A DNA stretch of 64,000 bases from Antedon mediterranea (taxonomy: Eukaryota > Echinodermata > Crinoidea > Comatulida > Antedonidae). The notes under the pieces were generated by a model that saw nothing but the letters and a program-made list of their open reading frames with translations, made no database searches and was not told the origin of the DNA. Positions 23,466 to 36,278 of the stretch are shown one piece after another. The first letter of the stretch is position 1; each line of letters starts with the position of its first letter. The stretch spans positions 25,904,001-25,968,000 of the forward strand of contig NC_092674.1 in the NCBI RefSeq assembly GCF_964355755.1. The letters run 5' to 3'. The translations under genes were made by a program, and so were the position numbers.

Positions 23466-24214
23466 AAATCTATGGGGCATTATACACCCCCACCCCACCC
23501 CCTTAAACAAGGTATGTACGCACATTTACAGACAGTATATGGTCTCATGATTATACTGTCTTTAAATATAATGCGCGTAAGCACCATCAAATGATGAAGG
23601 AATTAGTACTCATCCCTCCATGGACAAAAGCAGGTCACCGAAAGCCGTTTAAACGAGCCATTACATTTATTGATCGTCATGTTTATGTTGTTGGCTTCTT
23701 TAAAGGTATGATCGGCAGTGTAGCACTTTGTGCACTAATTAGGCCAACTAACCAGGCAAGAGTGAAATTAATTAATTGTAATTTCACTCTTCCCTAGTCT
23801 AACGTAATCAAATCAATCTTCAATTATGATAATAGTTAAGTCATATAATTATTTACTCCATAGAGATTGAAATGGTATTATGATTGTACGGCTTTTGTAT
23901 AACACAGAATAGAATATTTACCCTGAAACCTATTATAAGTAATCTCTCTCGAGGAAGAAGGCTTCAGTATTTTCATAGATTTCCGTCTCTCAAAGTTTTA
24001 TCATGGTTTTGTGTTGCACCACGACACTGTAATATGGCAGTATGTAATGTTCAGAATATCAAATTATCTTATGTTTTTCGCTTTTCTTTCTTTTACGTTC
24101 CTAATAATACATACGTCATGAAAACGATGTAAAATGAATGCGTATACCTATTAACTTGCCTTGACGTATAATATACATCATCAGTATCATAAACGTTGTC
24201 CCCGGTGACGTGTC
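23466..24214. other. Intronic, nothing recognised
   Basis: Includes a short C-rich run at about 23,487-23,503. No coding signal. Confidence 0.35.
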
Positions 24215-24710
24215 GTACTTGCAAACATTAATGAACAACATGATCCAATCAATGTATTGCATTCCGTGAAGGAATTATTTTAAATTTCTGCATGTACACA
24301 CAGAGTACAACTTTTTTGTTTTGGCGTGCCATAGGCACTCTAATGAAATTGCTTTGGCGTGTCATAGACAGCAAACAATAATGAACAAATTGGTCCTATC
24401 AATATGCTGTATCCCACACCATAGATGATCGAATTAATATTGAACATTTTTTACATGTATACATAATTATAGTAAAACTGGTTTGGCGTGCCATAGACAT
24501 CCTAATGAACTTGATTTGGCGTGTCATAGACATCCCAATAAACTATAAGTTCATACGTGCCGTAGTTGCAAACAATAATGAACAAATTGGTCCTCTCAAT
24601 ATACTGTATCCCACACCATGAAGGAATTAATATTGAACATGTTTGCATGTATACATAATTATATTAAAACTGTTTTGGCGTGCCATAGGCATCCTAATGA
24701 ACAAACCTAA
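24215..24710 (+). repeat. Irregular tandem duplication, three units
   Basis: Units starting near 24,234, 24,384 and 24,581 share ATGAACAA, TCAATATRCTGTATCCCACA, GGAATTAATATTGAACAT and GCATGTATACATAATTATA. The module TTTGGCGTGCCATAGRCATC recurs between and inside units, at about 24,320, 24,352, 24,482, 24,513 and 24,673. Unit spacing is uneven (150 and 197 bp) because the short module is itself duplicated. Confidence 0.7.
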
Positions 24711-25960
24711 TCCTAGCGATCCATCATGTTCATTTAAAAGAGATATAATCCAGCTCTGTATAGCCATAATAATGCCAAAAGTATTAAACTGTCGTCGGAC
24801 CGAAGCTTTCAACTTTACAATAGCAATTTGTATAACCTTACGCCGAAGCAAACAGTTATTTTAGAGAGACATTTTTATAAATCGTCTTTATGTCTGTTGA
24901 TGAGAACATTAAAGACGTACTCTTTCCGTAAATCCGCAACATTGATAACTACAAATCCAGTAATTGCTAACAATTTCAACAAAAACAGCTGATCGAAGAA
25001 AAATTCATCAATATTAAGTCACATTTTATGTTCTGGGCCTGATTTGAACCCTATATAAACATCTTCTTCGTTGGAAGAGATTAGAGGGTTAGGTTCAGTT
25101 ATATCTAGAAAGTAGGTCGGCTACCAACATAGATAATAATGTTAATGTAGTCAAATGTAGCGCTTTTAACAATCAACAAATTGTCCCAAAAGGCTTAAAC
25201 AATAATAATTAATCTCTTACATTATTCATAATTTCTGTCTGAGACGTCCAGTTGGGACTGTTAGGCTTACACTTGCGTAAACGCTTTTACGTAATGAAAC
25301 TCAATTCTAAATATTCAAACCCATTACTCCATTATGATGAATGTTCTATCCGTTCCTATATTTATTTTTTTGGTTCGACATTCTAATTAACGTTTGTTGT
25401 TTTTATCTGATAGTCTAAACAGACGGTATGCTGATTCAATCGACGTTAAATCATATTGATACATGCATTCATTTGGCCTAGCTTTTGGTTCGTTATCCTC
25501 TAACATTAGTCACATATGTTTAAACATGGGCGAATTGGCTGTTATTTCACGTTTCAATAAAATAAATTGTTCTTCAGCTGTTTTATTGTTTTTATGCCAT
25601 TATTGATCTCAGCCATGTAGGATAAATACCTCATGTAACTCGTTACGCATTTTGAATTAGGATAATTTGCACGTATACAATATAACAAATATTAAGTATT
25701 GAATAAAGCTAAATAAATAAGTCACGTTTGTTTTGTTCGTTACAAATAGTGACTTAATTTTTATGTTTATTTTTTTCTCCTGTATGCTGTTTTAAATTGC
25801 AATTAAAGTGCCTTGAATATTTATTGCAGCAATTAAGTAACATTCCAATACTAATATTTTTACTAATTATGCACATTAATAACTGTAATGGTCTGAAATT
25901 TCCAAGTGCATCACTTGTTTCGCAAATTGTCTTACTTTTTTTTTCGGACAGAATGCCAAT
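24711..25960. other. Intronic, nothing recognised
   Basis: Apart from a short dispersed motif at 25,072-25,125 (GAGGGTTAGGTTCAGTTATA) shared with 26,727-26,782, no features are seen. Confidence 0.35.
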
Positions 25961-25964
25961 TATT

Positions 25965-26094
25965 AAGCTCCGTCTACACTCTCAAACTAGTTTGACAAGA
26001 AAATGTGATATTTCCAAACGTGGTAGCGATGTGCCCAAATGTGGTAATGATTTGACGTCATCGTGTCCACTTATGTTTGATAGTGTAGACAGGA
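25965..26094. mobile_element. MITE of the GTCTACACTATCAAAC family (copy 3)
   Basis: Left end AAGCTCCGTCTACACTCTCA with AACTAGTTTGACAAG, right end GTTTGATAGTGTAGACAGGA. Interior GTGGTAGCGATGTGCCCAAA and TGACGTCATCGTGTCC match the family. The right interior is shortened. Confidence 0.7.
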
Positions 26095-26138
26095 CACTTT
26101 CACAACTCTGATATATCAAATATTTAAGGTTCTACAGC

Positions 26139-26220
26139 TCACTATGTCGGTCGGTTGGTCGGTCGGTAAACACCAAATCAAATTTGCGCACGCGACTTCA
26201 GCCATGCATATGGCTTGTTT
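26139..26220 (+). repeat. GTCGGTCGG-type dispersed repeat
   Basis: CACTATGTCGGTCGGTTGGT, CGGTCGGTAAACACC, then GCGCACGCGACTTCAGCCAT and ATGGC. The same order is seen at 36180-36278. Confidence 0.6.
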
Positions 26221-27524
26221 AATCAAATCTTGCATGTGCAACCCTTCGATTATTAAACAAGATAGCAGTGATTGTGTTTACTTTTATAATATAAAGTGAC
26301 ATGTATACTTTAATGAGATACACACACTAATTATAATCATGACACTGTTTTTATAGCATGTCGATATAATTTTTTGTAATATACGAGTGATACTTTTCAC
26401 TCCACCCATGTTATGATTATCTTCCACTCTTGACAAATTAATCTGTCGGTCAATTAACATCAGAACCCAGAAACATTTAGTTTTGATTGTTTTTAGTCCT
26501 TGAGCGTGACGGTGTCTTCATTTATTAGTTACTGCGTTGTCAACTTTTTGTACACAAGTTAGGGACCCCTAATGAAACGTCACAAAATAAACATGAATAT
26601 TCATTAGTCATATCCATAAGGTAAGAATTGAGCTGACTACAAATCGCTAATGCAAACTATGTACTTTACATGTCGATGTATGGGGTTCGAATTGCATGAG
26701 CTACGTCTTTTAATTTATAGTGAGAGAGATTATTTAGAGGGTTAGGTTTAGAGTTATATTTAGGAAGTAGTTCGGCTATCTTTCACAAAAGGTGTCCCCA
26801 ACTTATGTACGAAAAAAGAAATCGCCACCGGCGCCTAAACTAAAGTTGTCAATTGTACAACCACGAACACTTATATAATAAATGTTTGTTCTCGGATTTG
26901 AACTACATTTTTACACAGAAACAACTCGCCGTGGTGTTATTATATATGTCATTCAACCATAGTATTTATTTGTGTTTACTTTACAGTTCTACGCACTGCA
27001 ATAGCTTCGTGTTGTTTTCTTCGATATTATTTACATTTCACTCCCATGTGGATACTATAAATTAAATACTTTTCCGGATTACTGCACTAGCTTAGCTCAG
27101 AGCCCATTTACCATTTAAAAAATAACAACATTTAAAAAATCTGTATCGTCGTATGATGAACCCAAGTTTGTATATTAACAGTTAATCGTCTGCTTAATTT
27201 ACGCCAAACAGTAAATCACTAAATCATTTATTACGTCGAGATAGAATGCTGTAATTGAAGCATAATCGGTTGACCCTACCAGTGACCCCGTGTTACACAG
27301 TTATCGCCACTGGGTGCCATTTTAATACATTACGTACGTATGGTTATAATTATATAACATAACTTAATGATTACGATGGTTGTATGATGAGTATGAATAT
27401 TATAGGACATAGAGTTTAGTACCTTTTGGTATATGTTAGTAGAAGTTAGAACACTACAGTAGTAGTCTGTATCTCAGACATTTATGTAAAATGTCCATAC
27501 TCTATCCAGAAGAAAGAGAACGAA
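26221..27524. other. Intronic, nothing recognised
   Basis: Contains the second GAGGGTTAGG-type motif (26,727-26,782). Otherwise featureless. Confidence 0.35.
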
Positions 27525-28345
27525 TACAAGATACAAGATACAAGATAACTTTATTGTCAAAATTGTTTACAATTTCGAGATATGTTTTGTACCTGAGTAG
27601 AATAAATATTACGATGTGATAACAATATAAAATACAAATGATACAAGTGACTATCTTTAAAAATTTTTGTTAAATAAATTGCATGCTATGTACATTGGTG
27701 AAAATCTGAAACGGTTTGTGGATATTTTTTCCTGTGTCAGTCTAACCCTTCCTGATCTACTTATAATGATGTCTGAATGTAATGGGTGTGATGGGTCTTG
27801 CATAATTGTGTCAAATTTCTTAAGTATGAATATATTAAACATTTCATCTAAAGATTTCACTTCTACACCGATAACTCTGCTGGCCTTGTTTACTAATCTC
27901 TGAATTTGACTTTTACTGTTTACATTGATATGAGAAAACCAAACAATAATACAATAAGAAATGATTGATTGAACAACAGAGGAATAAAACATATGAATGA
28001 GATGAGAACTAACATTAAACCGTTTCATTTTGTATATAAAGTACATTCTCTTATTAGCCTTGGTACGGAGTTCTTTAGTGTTGCTCTCCCAATTTAGTTT
28101 ATTATCAATTATTAATCCCAAGTACTTATGACTTTCTACTATTTCAACAATTTCATTATTGATTTCAATATTTACATGATTAGTTTTATTTTTCCTTCTA
28201 AAATCGACAATAACCTCTTTAGTTTTTTTGGCATTTAGTTCAAGAAAATTTTGTTTACACCAGACTACAAAATGTTCAACATATTCATTAAACAGGGATG
28301 TATCATTATTTGAAATTAAACCAACTAGGCAAGTATCATCTGAAT
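27525..28345 (-). pseudogene. L2/CR1-like non-LTR retrotransposon, 3' fragment
   Basis: Minus-strand RT from the catalytic box to the 3' end. The 5' limit is at NSDDTCLVGL (28,343 downwards), the DD box with a degenerate first residue. LNAKKTKEVIVDF and HKYLGLIIDNKLNW follow, then the C-terminal region with SYCIIVWF and HPLHSDIIISRSGR. The frame is open from 28,121 to the stop at 27,657. The 3' end carries CAATAAAGTTATCTTG and about three ATCTTGT repeats, the microsatellite-like tail typical of CR1/L2 elements. 5' truncation is usual for target-primed insertion. It is in antisense orientation to gene B. HPLHS-x-CRSGRL recurs in the 53.7-kb fragment. Not autonomous. Confidence 0.85.
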
Positions 28346-28835
28346 TTAGGATAAAAATTAAATATTAATACAGTCTGTTAAAAAGGTTTTAAACGGACGG
28401 CGAATAAATATCAAGTTTACCTTAAATTTGGAGCTACTGTCACCAATGTTAGAATTGTTAATAGATAATAAGTCATTAATGTCCAGTGGCTAGGCCTATA
28501 GCAAAACACAGAAACAGATCATTCATATACGATTGTGTGGGTGGTATGACTTGAGTTGAACTAATAGATTATACGCTAGGCCTAAACAAATAATTAGGAC
28601 TTAATGAAATCACGAATAACCCAATTCACACACACACTAAGTTTCATGGTGCTTATTACATTTAAATTACGAAGGAGTAAGTGATTGCAGTGATGACAAA
28701 TGTTAATAAGGATAGTATTATAAATGAGATGATGAGGAGGGTGATAACTGCCGTGCCGGCCGAGGATGTTGGGGAGAAAGATTGTGATGGTTATGATGAA
28801 ATCATGCGGTATGAGGATAAGCGGTAATTTTTGAT
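28346..28835. other. Intronic, nothing recognised
   Basis: No features seen. Confidence 0.3.
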
Positions 28836-28839
28836 GAGT

Positions 28840-29345
28840 TTAAATATGAAAGTGATTGAGTTGATGAGGAATTTGATGCAAATGAGTACGATGAGGAATA
28901 TTATGAAAATGAGTAAGATGAGGAATATGATGAAGATGAGGAAGATGAGGAATATGATGAAAATGAGGAAGACGATAACAATGAGAAAGATGATTAGGAA
29001 TAGGATGAGAGGAAGATGGGGAATGTGATGAAAATGAGGAAGATAAGGATATATGATGCAAATGAGTACGATGAGGAATATTATAAAAATGAATAAGATG
29101 AGAAATATGATGAAAATGAAGAAGTTGAGGAATATGATGAAAATGAGTAAGATGAGGAATATAATGAAAAAGAGGAAGATGATGAAAATAAGGGAAGACG
29201 ATGAAAATTAGGAAGATTAAGAAAATGAGGAAGATGAGAAATACGATGAAACGAGGAAGAAAATGAGGAAGATGAGGAATATAATGAAAATGATAAAAAT
29301 GAGGAAGAGGATGATGGTGATGAAAATTGGAACGAAGAAAGAGGA
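28840..29345 (+). repeat. GA-rich degenerate microsatellite
   Basis: A purine-rich tract built from GATGAGGAA and GATGAAAAT words with a loose 9- to 24-bp periodicity (for example GAGGAATATGATGAAAATGA). Short Met/Lys-rich and Ser/His-rich ORFs on the two strands are by-products. Confidence 0.9.
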
Positions 29346-31715
29346 TGTTGAGGAATGATTAAGATAATTAGGCCTACTAGATGGTACGCTCGCTTCGCTC
29401 GCGTACCATTTAGGTCGTGCCCACAGATGGTTCTCGAATACACAGTATTTTCCAGCGAGAAAAAAATTTCAAAGAGATTTCAAATGTACATACTGCAGGA
29501 CTATAATACATTGTCGTTTACAGAAACGAATAAATATACACGATGATTTATGTAGTCAGCTAAAATTAGCACCCTGGGAATTACTTCCGAGAGAGAAACA
29601 AAATGAGTCAAATTTTTTTATTTGGACTCATTTAAACAAACCCAATTTGTGTTTTGTATGTAACATTAAGGGTTGAGGGATGGGGGAAGAAGATAGGTAC
29701 AAAGAGGAAACATTTTAAAATATATTCTTATCCACTCAGTAAAGAAATATTGTTTTTAATGTTTTATAGGCCTATAAATAATATACCACAAATACAGTAA
29801 AACATTTACGATTTAATACTTTGTTAAAACTCTCACTGTCATAGTCGATTGAAATAGTAAAGTACATGTAACGATACACCACTACGTACGTTTATATATT
29901 TTTAAATTATTAATTAATACAAACGTTGAGAAGCAACTGTCAGTAATAACGTTTATTTATTTGTATATTATATGTTTATAATCTAACAGTAGGGCCTACC
30001 CACACTCACAGTAATAAAGTTTATTTGTATATTTGTTTATACACAGTAAGAAATTTGCGATTCAAATTGCGATCAAAAGTGCATTGCAATACTATTTATG
30101 TTTATTCTCCAAGGGGGCCCATAAATCTAAATCTATACCTCTATGGTTAAACCAAATAATTTGGAATGTTCCATTCATCACAAATCAATACATTTGTAAA
30201 AACGTATATTACATGTATCAAAATAGCATTTTTTAAAGAAAATCGGCCTGTCTTCAACATTATGATGCTGTACTCGAACTGTTCAACCGGTTTTCAGCTA
30301 TTAAAAACAATTATCGTAGGAGGAGATAGGAAAATGCGAAGTGTCCTCGTATTATTGTGTGCGGGTATTTTTCAAATTGACATCCATTAGACAGTGTATA
30401 CCACGATCGGAAAACACCCCTATTTGGGGCAAATCGTTGAACCTAAATTTGTTCTAATCGTCAATAACTAATTATCGAACTCAATTTAATTAGTAAACAG
30501 GGTTACATCAGGTGGTTAAAATTAGTACCGAAAGTACGAACCAACTTTATATACCATCGAGTAAACATTCTAGAAATAACGCACGATTTACCGATTTTTG
30601 CCCTTACGTAAATTTATATATAGATGGTATTGGAGGGCAGGAAGATGTTGCAAGTTAAAGGCAAGTATTGAGGAGGAGGAAAAATTATTATGATAAGGAT
30701 ATATGATGATAATGGGGATATGATGAAGATTTGATTCAATTAAGCATAGAATGAGATTCAATTGCAGAATGGCAATCAATACACATCCACATTGATTGTG
30801 TGTGCTTTGATTTATTTAAACACCATAGGACATAGACCTATATCCTCGAAATGTCATGCGATACGAAAAATCGATTACAAACACAGGTGACAGGAGCTAT
30901 TGGGTTTAGATGACGTGAACGCTACACGATGACTTGCCCTACATAACATAACATTATATTTGCCTTGTTAACATTTGTTACATTCTCATGAGTTGAATGA
31001 AAGGAACCGGAAATGACGTATAATTGAGCATACATTTTAGATTTTGGTTTTTAAGCACGATCTACCTAGAACCCTGAAGATATACTGACCATTTTTGGTT
31101 CCTATTTTTTTGGAAAGATGGTATTGTCCTAAAGGCGCCAATATATCGTGCAAATGTGATTAAAAGTGAAACTGTTGTCCTGTCATGTTGGTCTAATTAT
31201 CCTATATCTCAAGGAATAACAGCACTTCATTCAGATAGTGTGAACTTTGACATTTACGCAGACGATAACTTTAAACGAAGTGTGAATTTGCCATTTTCTT
31301 AAGAAGTGGTAAATTATCTGTAAAACGGAACGTATACGGAATTAACAACTAATATAACTTGAAATAGGCCTAACTGTTTTTGCTTTTTAAAAGTGTTTAC
31401 AATAATTGTTGTTATTGTGTAAATAGTTGATGTCAGTGAGAATATCCTTAAGCTTTACGTATAGGTGTTTTTTTTAAATGGTAACATCTCATTTCCGAAA
31501 GTAATAAATTATCTAGTGAGGTGTAGTTAGGGAAAGAACGATAACATTTCCTGTTTAGAAAATGTCTAAATTGAAGTCCTACTTATTTCAGATATTTTAA
31601 TATATTTGTTGATGTTTCGTCTTGAAATTAGTAAATTGTTTTTTGCCTTTTGAATAACATTTAGTACTGAAATTATGGCAAGAGATTACATTTAGGGTAA
31701 AAAAATATTCTTTTT
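29346..31715. other. Intronic, nothing recognised
   Basis: A small perfect stem ATGGTACGC...GCGTACCAT lies at 29,381-29,409. No coding signal was found. Confidence 0.35.
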
Positions 31716-31718
31716 AAT

Positions 31719-32900
31719 TGTCCAGTTAGATTGAAGTGAGAACATTATTTATTTCTCCTAATTCCAGAGTTATATTGAAGATAAATTGAAGTGGGAATAT
31801 TATTTATCCCTTCTTTCTTTCTCCTAATTCCAGAGTTATATTGAAGATAAATTGAAGTGGGAATATTATTTATTCCTTCTTTCCAGAGTTATATTGAAGT
31901 GAGAACAATATTTATTTCTCCTAATTCCAGAGTTATATTGAAGATAAATTGAAGTGGGAATATTATTTATTCCTTCTTTCCAGAGTTAGATTGAAGTTCG
32001 ATTGAAGTGAGAACAATATTTATTCCTTCTAATTCCAGAGTTATATTGAAGATAAATTGAAGTGGGAATATTATTTATTTCTTCTTTCCAGAGTTATATT
32101 GAAGTGAGAACAATATTTATTTCTCCTAATTCCAGAGTTATATTGAAGATAAATTGAAGTGGGAATATTATTTATTCCTTCTTTCCAGAGTTAGATTGAA
32201 GATAAATTGAAGTGGGAATATTATTTATCCCTTCTTTCCAGAGTTAGATTGAAGTTCGATTGAAGTGAAAACAATATTTATTCCTTCTAATTCCAGAGTT
32301 ATATTGAAGATAAATTGAAGTGGGAATATTATTTATTCCTTCTTTCCAGAGTTAGATTGAAGTTCGATTGAAGTGAGAACAATATTTATTCCTTCTAATT
32401 CCATGAGTTAGATTGAAGTTCGATTGAAGTGAGAACAATATTTATTTCTCCTAATTCCAGAGTTGGATTGAAGATAAATTGAAATGTGAATATTATTCAT
32501 TCCTTCTTTCCAGAGTTAGATTGAAGTTCGATTGAAGTGAGAACAATATTTATTTCTCCTAATTCCAGAGTTAGATTGAAGATAAATTGAAGTTAGAATA
32601 TTATGTATTCCTTCTTTCCAGAGTTAGATTGAAGTTCGATTGAAGTGAGAACAATATTTATTCCTTCTAATTCCATGAGTTAGATTGAAGTTCGATTGAA
32701 GTGAGAACAATATTTATTTCTCCTAATTCCAGAGTTGGATTGAAGTTCGATTGAGCTTAGAACATTATTCATTCATTCTTCCCAGAGTTAGATTGAAGTT
32801 CGATAGAGCTTAAAACATTCATATTCCTTTTTCCAAGAGTTAGACTGAAGTTCAAATGAACTTAGAAAATAATCTATTCCTTCTTTCCAGAGATTGAGTA
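31719..32900 (+). repeat. Composite minisatellite, two interleaved unit types
   Basis: About twenty units of 53-56 bp. Type 1 contains TATATTGAAGATAAATTGAA, GTGGGAATATTATTTATTCC and TTCTTTCCAGAGT. Type 2 contains TAGATTGAAGTTCGATTGAA, GTGAGAACAATATTTATTCC and TTCTAATTCCAGAGT. The order of types partly alternates, and there are hybrid units. The array degrades after about 32,750. Confidence 0.92.
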
Positions 32901-33590
32901 AGTCTAGTCACAGAGTTGTTGGTTAAATAGAGTCGGATTGAGCTTAGAATAGCTTATTTCTTTCTTATAATTCTTGAGTTTATTGAAGTTAGAACATTGT
33001 TTATTCCTGCAATTCCATAGTTTGATTGATTTTATTACATTTTTTCATATTTTACGCAGATAACCTTTTGAGCGTATACATTATACATTGTTTCATTACC
33101 TTATTTGGAAATCGGAATTATTAGTAATCTTGGCTGCTTTTGATAAATGTTTGTTTGTTGGAGTTATGACGTGTGTATAGGAGGATTGGGAACGCTAGTT
33201 TGTAACATGGATCATTTGTTTATTGTCTTGTCACAGACAGACTGTTTAATAGATTACCTAACTACTAAGACATTAATTGAATACGTATATTGAATAAAAA
33301 GGAGAATGCTCACATATGTTGAATATATGTGAGGGTGAAGGAAAGATGAGGATGTTGTTGGGTACCGTAATTGTTCTAATTTGGTGTCCGATTTTACGTG
33401 CAGTATCTTAGGAATACATCATTATTATTTCAATGTTTTAACATGTTAAACTGTATGTCAAAGACCACTGTAGGATATTAAGCGTTTATAGATTTAGTTT
33501 ATGCCTACAACTGTACATTGCTGTGGTCGCTCGTTATCTGAAAGAATTGACAATAGTTTTTTTTACATCAGTTATTGAAATTATATTTTT
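32901..33590. other. Intronic, nothing recognised
   Basis: Decayed minisatellite fragments to about 33,010, then plain A/T-rich DNA. Confidence 0.35.
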
Positions 33591-33591
33591 A

Positions 33592-33745
33592 ATGTCACTA
33601 TTTTTAAATGTCACTACTTTGAAAAATCACTTTTTTGAAAAGTCACTATTATAAAAAGTCACTATTTCAAATTTCGCAATTTGAAAATTCACTATTTAAA
33701 ATGACATTTGTCACTATCTAAAGTGTCACTATTTAAAAATTCAAT
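33592..33745 (+). repeat. Short degenerate GTCACTATT repeat
   Basis: About eight spaced copies of GTCACTATT or close variants at 12-20 bp intervals. Confidence 0.6.
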
Positions 33746-34124
33746 ATTTGTCATATCATTAATGTTGTCGTTATTTGAACTGTCAGTATTCGAAATGCCA
33801 CCAGTTTTAGTGTATATAGAGTGCTAGCGATCCATCAATGATTATCATGATTATGTGAATGTTTCATAAACATTAGTCATGTTCTGTTTAGAAACGTGCA
33901 GTTCCCTGATTTACAATTATAAACACAATCAGGGTTTTTTTTAACATATGACTTTTTAACATGCGACCTTGTTTTAAAATTTTTTAATTTTAATTTGTTT
34001 GGAAATGCATAGACACAACGAAATATATTATACGTATAGTATGATGACACGTTATGACATGTGGCGTTTGAAATGTTAATACTGTAATGTCATAACTAAA
34101 TACATTTGAATTGATTGGTGATAT
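33746..34124. other. Intronic, leads into satellite
   Basis: Contains single ACACGTTATGACA-like words from about 34,045 that may be the decayed edge of the array. Nothing else. Confidence 0.35.
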
Positions 34125-34950
34125 GACGCGTTATGAAATACGTATTGACACGTTCTGAAATACGTATTGACACGTTATGAAATACCTATTGACACGTTAT
34201 GAAATTCGTATTGACACGTTATGAAATACTTATTGACACGTTATGAAATACGTATTGAGACGTTATGAAATACGTATTGACACGTATGAAATACGTATCG
34301 ACACGTTATGAAATACGTATTGATACGTTATGAAATACGTATTGACACGTTATGAAATACGTATTGACACGTTATGAAATACGTATTGACACGTTATGAA
34401 ATACGTATTGACACTTATGAAATACGTATCGACACGTTATGAAATACGTATTGACACGTTATGAAATACGTATTGACACGTTATGAAATTCGTATTGACA
34501 CGTTATGGAATACTTATTGACACGTTATGAAATACGTATTGAGACGTTATGAAATACGTATTGACACGTATGAAATACGTATCGACCCGTTATGAAATAC
34601 GTATTGATACGTTATGAAATACGTATTGACACGTTATGAAATACGTATTGACACGTTATGAAATACGTATTGACACGTTATGAAATACGTATTGACACGT
34701 ATGAAATACGTATCAACACGTTATGAAATACGTATTGACACGTTATGAAATACGTATTGACACGTTATGAAATACGTATTGACACGTTATGAAATACGTA
34801 TTGACACGTTATGAAATACGTATTGAAACGTATGAAATACGTATTGACACGTTATGAAATACGTATTGACACGTTATGAAATACGTATTGACACGTTATG
34901 AAATACGTATTGATACGTTTTGAAATACGTATTGACACGTTATAAAATAC
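34125..34950 (+). repeat. 22-bp satellite with 284-bp higher-order repeat
   Basis: About 37 contiguous units of 22 bp (GACACGTTATGAAATACG plus TATT). Some units are 21 bp through loss of one T (GACACGTATGAAATACG). Variants recur in register: GAAATTCGTATTG at 34,201 and 34,485, then TACTTATTG, GAGACGTTATG and a 21-bp unit ending TATCG, each again 284 bp later. That equals 13 units, two of them 21 bp. ACGTAT/ATACGT is self-complementary, so each unit carries short palindromes. Confidence 0.95.
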
Positions 34951-36179
34951 CCATACGCATGATTGTCGATTACATCATCGTCGTCATGTCGCCTTTGCAT
35001 TATACTATTAATTTATTTAATTTGCTGTTTCGGTCAGAAGGTTCTAGATAATAACAAATTATTTTACTGCATTCTGTCGCATCTTGATGGATTGTTAATA
35101 GTCAGGATACAATGAGCCTGGTATTCATACATACGGATTAAATAAACAATAAATAAAATACCGAGGTCAAACACTTTCATTCTCACTTAATATAAACAAA
35201 AACAAGTAATTAAAATTGTTTCAAGCATAGGTTAATCAGTGGTGTATTGTGTTGCTTCCATCCATGGGCTTTGGTTCAATTCATTTGACTTTACCAATAT
35301 CTAGTGTAGAAATAAAACATTGTACTGTACTTCTTTATTTAAAATAGTATTCTGAATGTTAAATCACATGTAACACAGTTATGGGGCGCAATAAGCAGCA
35401 AAATTGTATTTTTACAATCACTGGTTGGTATGAAATGGGTTGATAGTACTTTTTGTTGAAAAATTGAAAACGCTGACTGCTTGACAAGAGCAACAACTAG
35501 AATCCATTATATTATATACAATACAAGTGCACATGTAAAACATTTTCCTGTATAAATTGAAAACGAATGGGTAGCCTACATTTCAGTGTATGTGTGTGTG
35601 TGTGTGTTTAAATCAAATGCGTATATTTAATTCTGAACGGTATTTTACTGCCGTACCCATTTATTCATAACATGATGTACACCTTTGCTGCGTATTGCGC
35701 CCCATACTCTGTTTAGTTTTCTGGAAAAAAAATGTTTTTATCTCTCCATGTATCTGTATTCTCGACGACAATGAACATTAATAATAATTCGTGGATTTTG
35801 ATTGTGGAACACTGTGTGTCATCTTTCGTGATATTTAACCTTAAAAAATGAGTACTCCGTGATATTAATAGGTTTACATCTAATTCCTCCTTCCTGTGTA
35901 TGATTAAATTATGATATATTTTTATTTGCAAGCGGACATTAGAAAATCTGTTAAAGACAATTAATTTATATAATTTAAGCCTTATGATTTATAATAATTC
36001 CCCCTTGATCTCCTGTTGCTGTGTTTTGTAATTGCTTCATAATTTGTACGGGGTTTTAACGGGATTTAAAAGGTCGTTGATTTATTATATAATCTAAATG
36101 ATTATTTTATTTCAGACAACTAAATGTCTCCATATATGGGTTGGTATTCACTGATGAAACCATTTTCAGTCGCGTGTAA
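34951..36179. other. Intronic, nothing recognised
   Basis: Only a short (TG)n run at about 35,588-35,608. Confidence 0.35.
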
Positions 36180-36278
36180 ACTCACTATGTCGGTCGGTCG
36201 GTTGGTCGTTGGGTCGGTCGGTTGGTTGATCGGTCGGTCGGTAAAAGCTTGCGCACGCGACTGCAGCCATGAATATGG
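36180..36278 (+). repeat. GTCGGTCGG-type dispersed repeat, longest copy
   Basis: CACTATGTCGGTCGGTCGGT, several more GGTCGGT tetramer repeats, then GCGCACGCGACTGCAGCCAT and ATATGGC. Expansion of the tetramer core explains the length difference from 26139-26220. Confidence 0.6.

Noticed and set aside
28831-29443. Met/Lys-rich and Ser/Phe-rich ORFs on opposite strands
   Set aside because: Low-complexity translation of the GA-rich tract.
34125-34950. CRISPR-like regular repeats
   Set aside because: Units are directly contiguous with no unique spacers, and the surroundings are an animal intron. It is a satellite.
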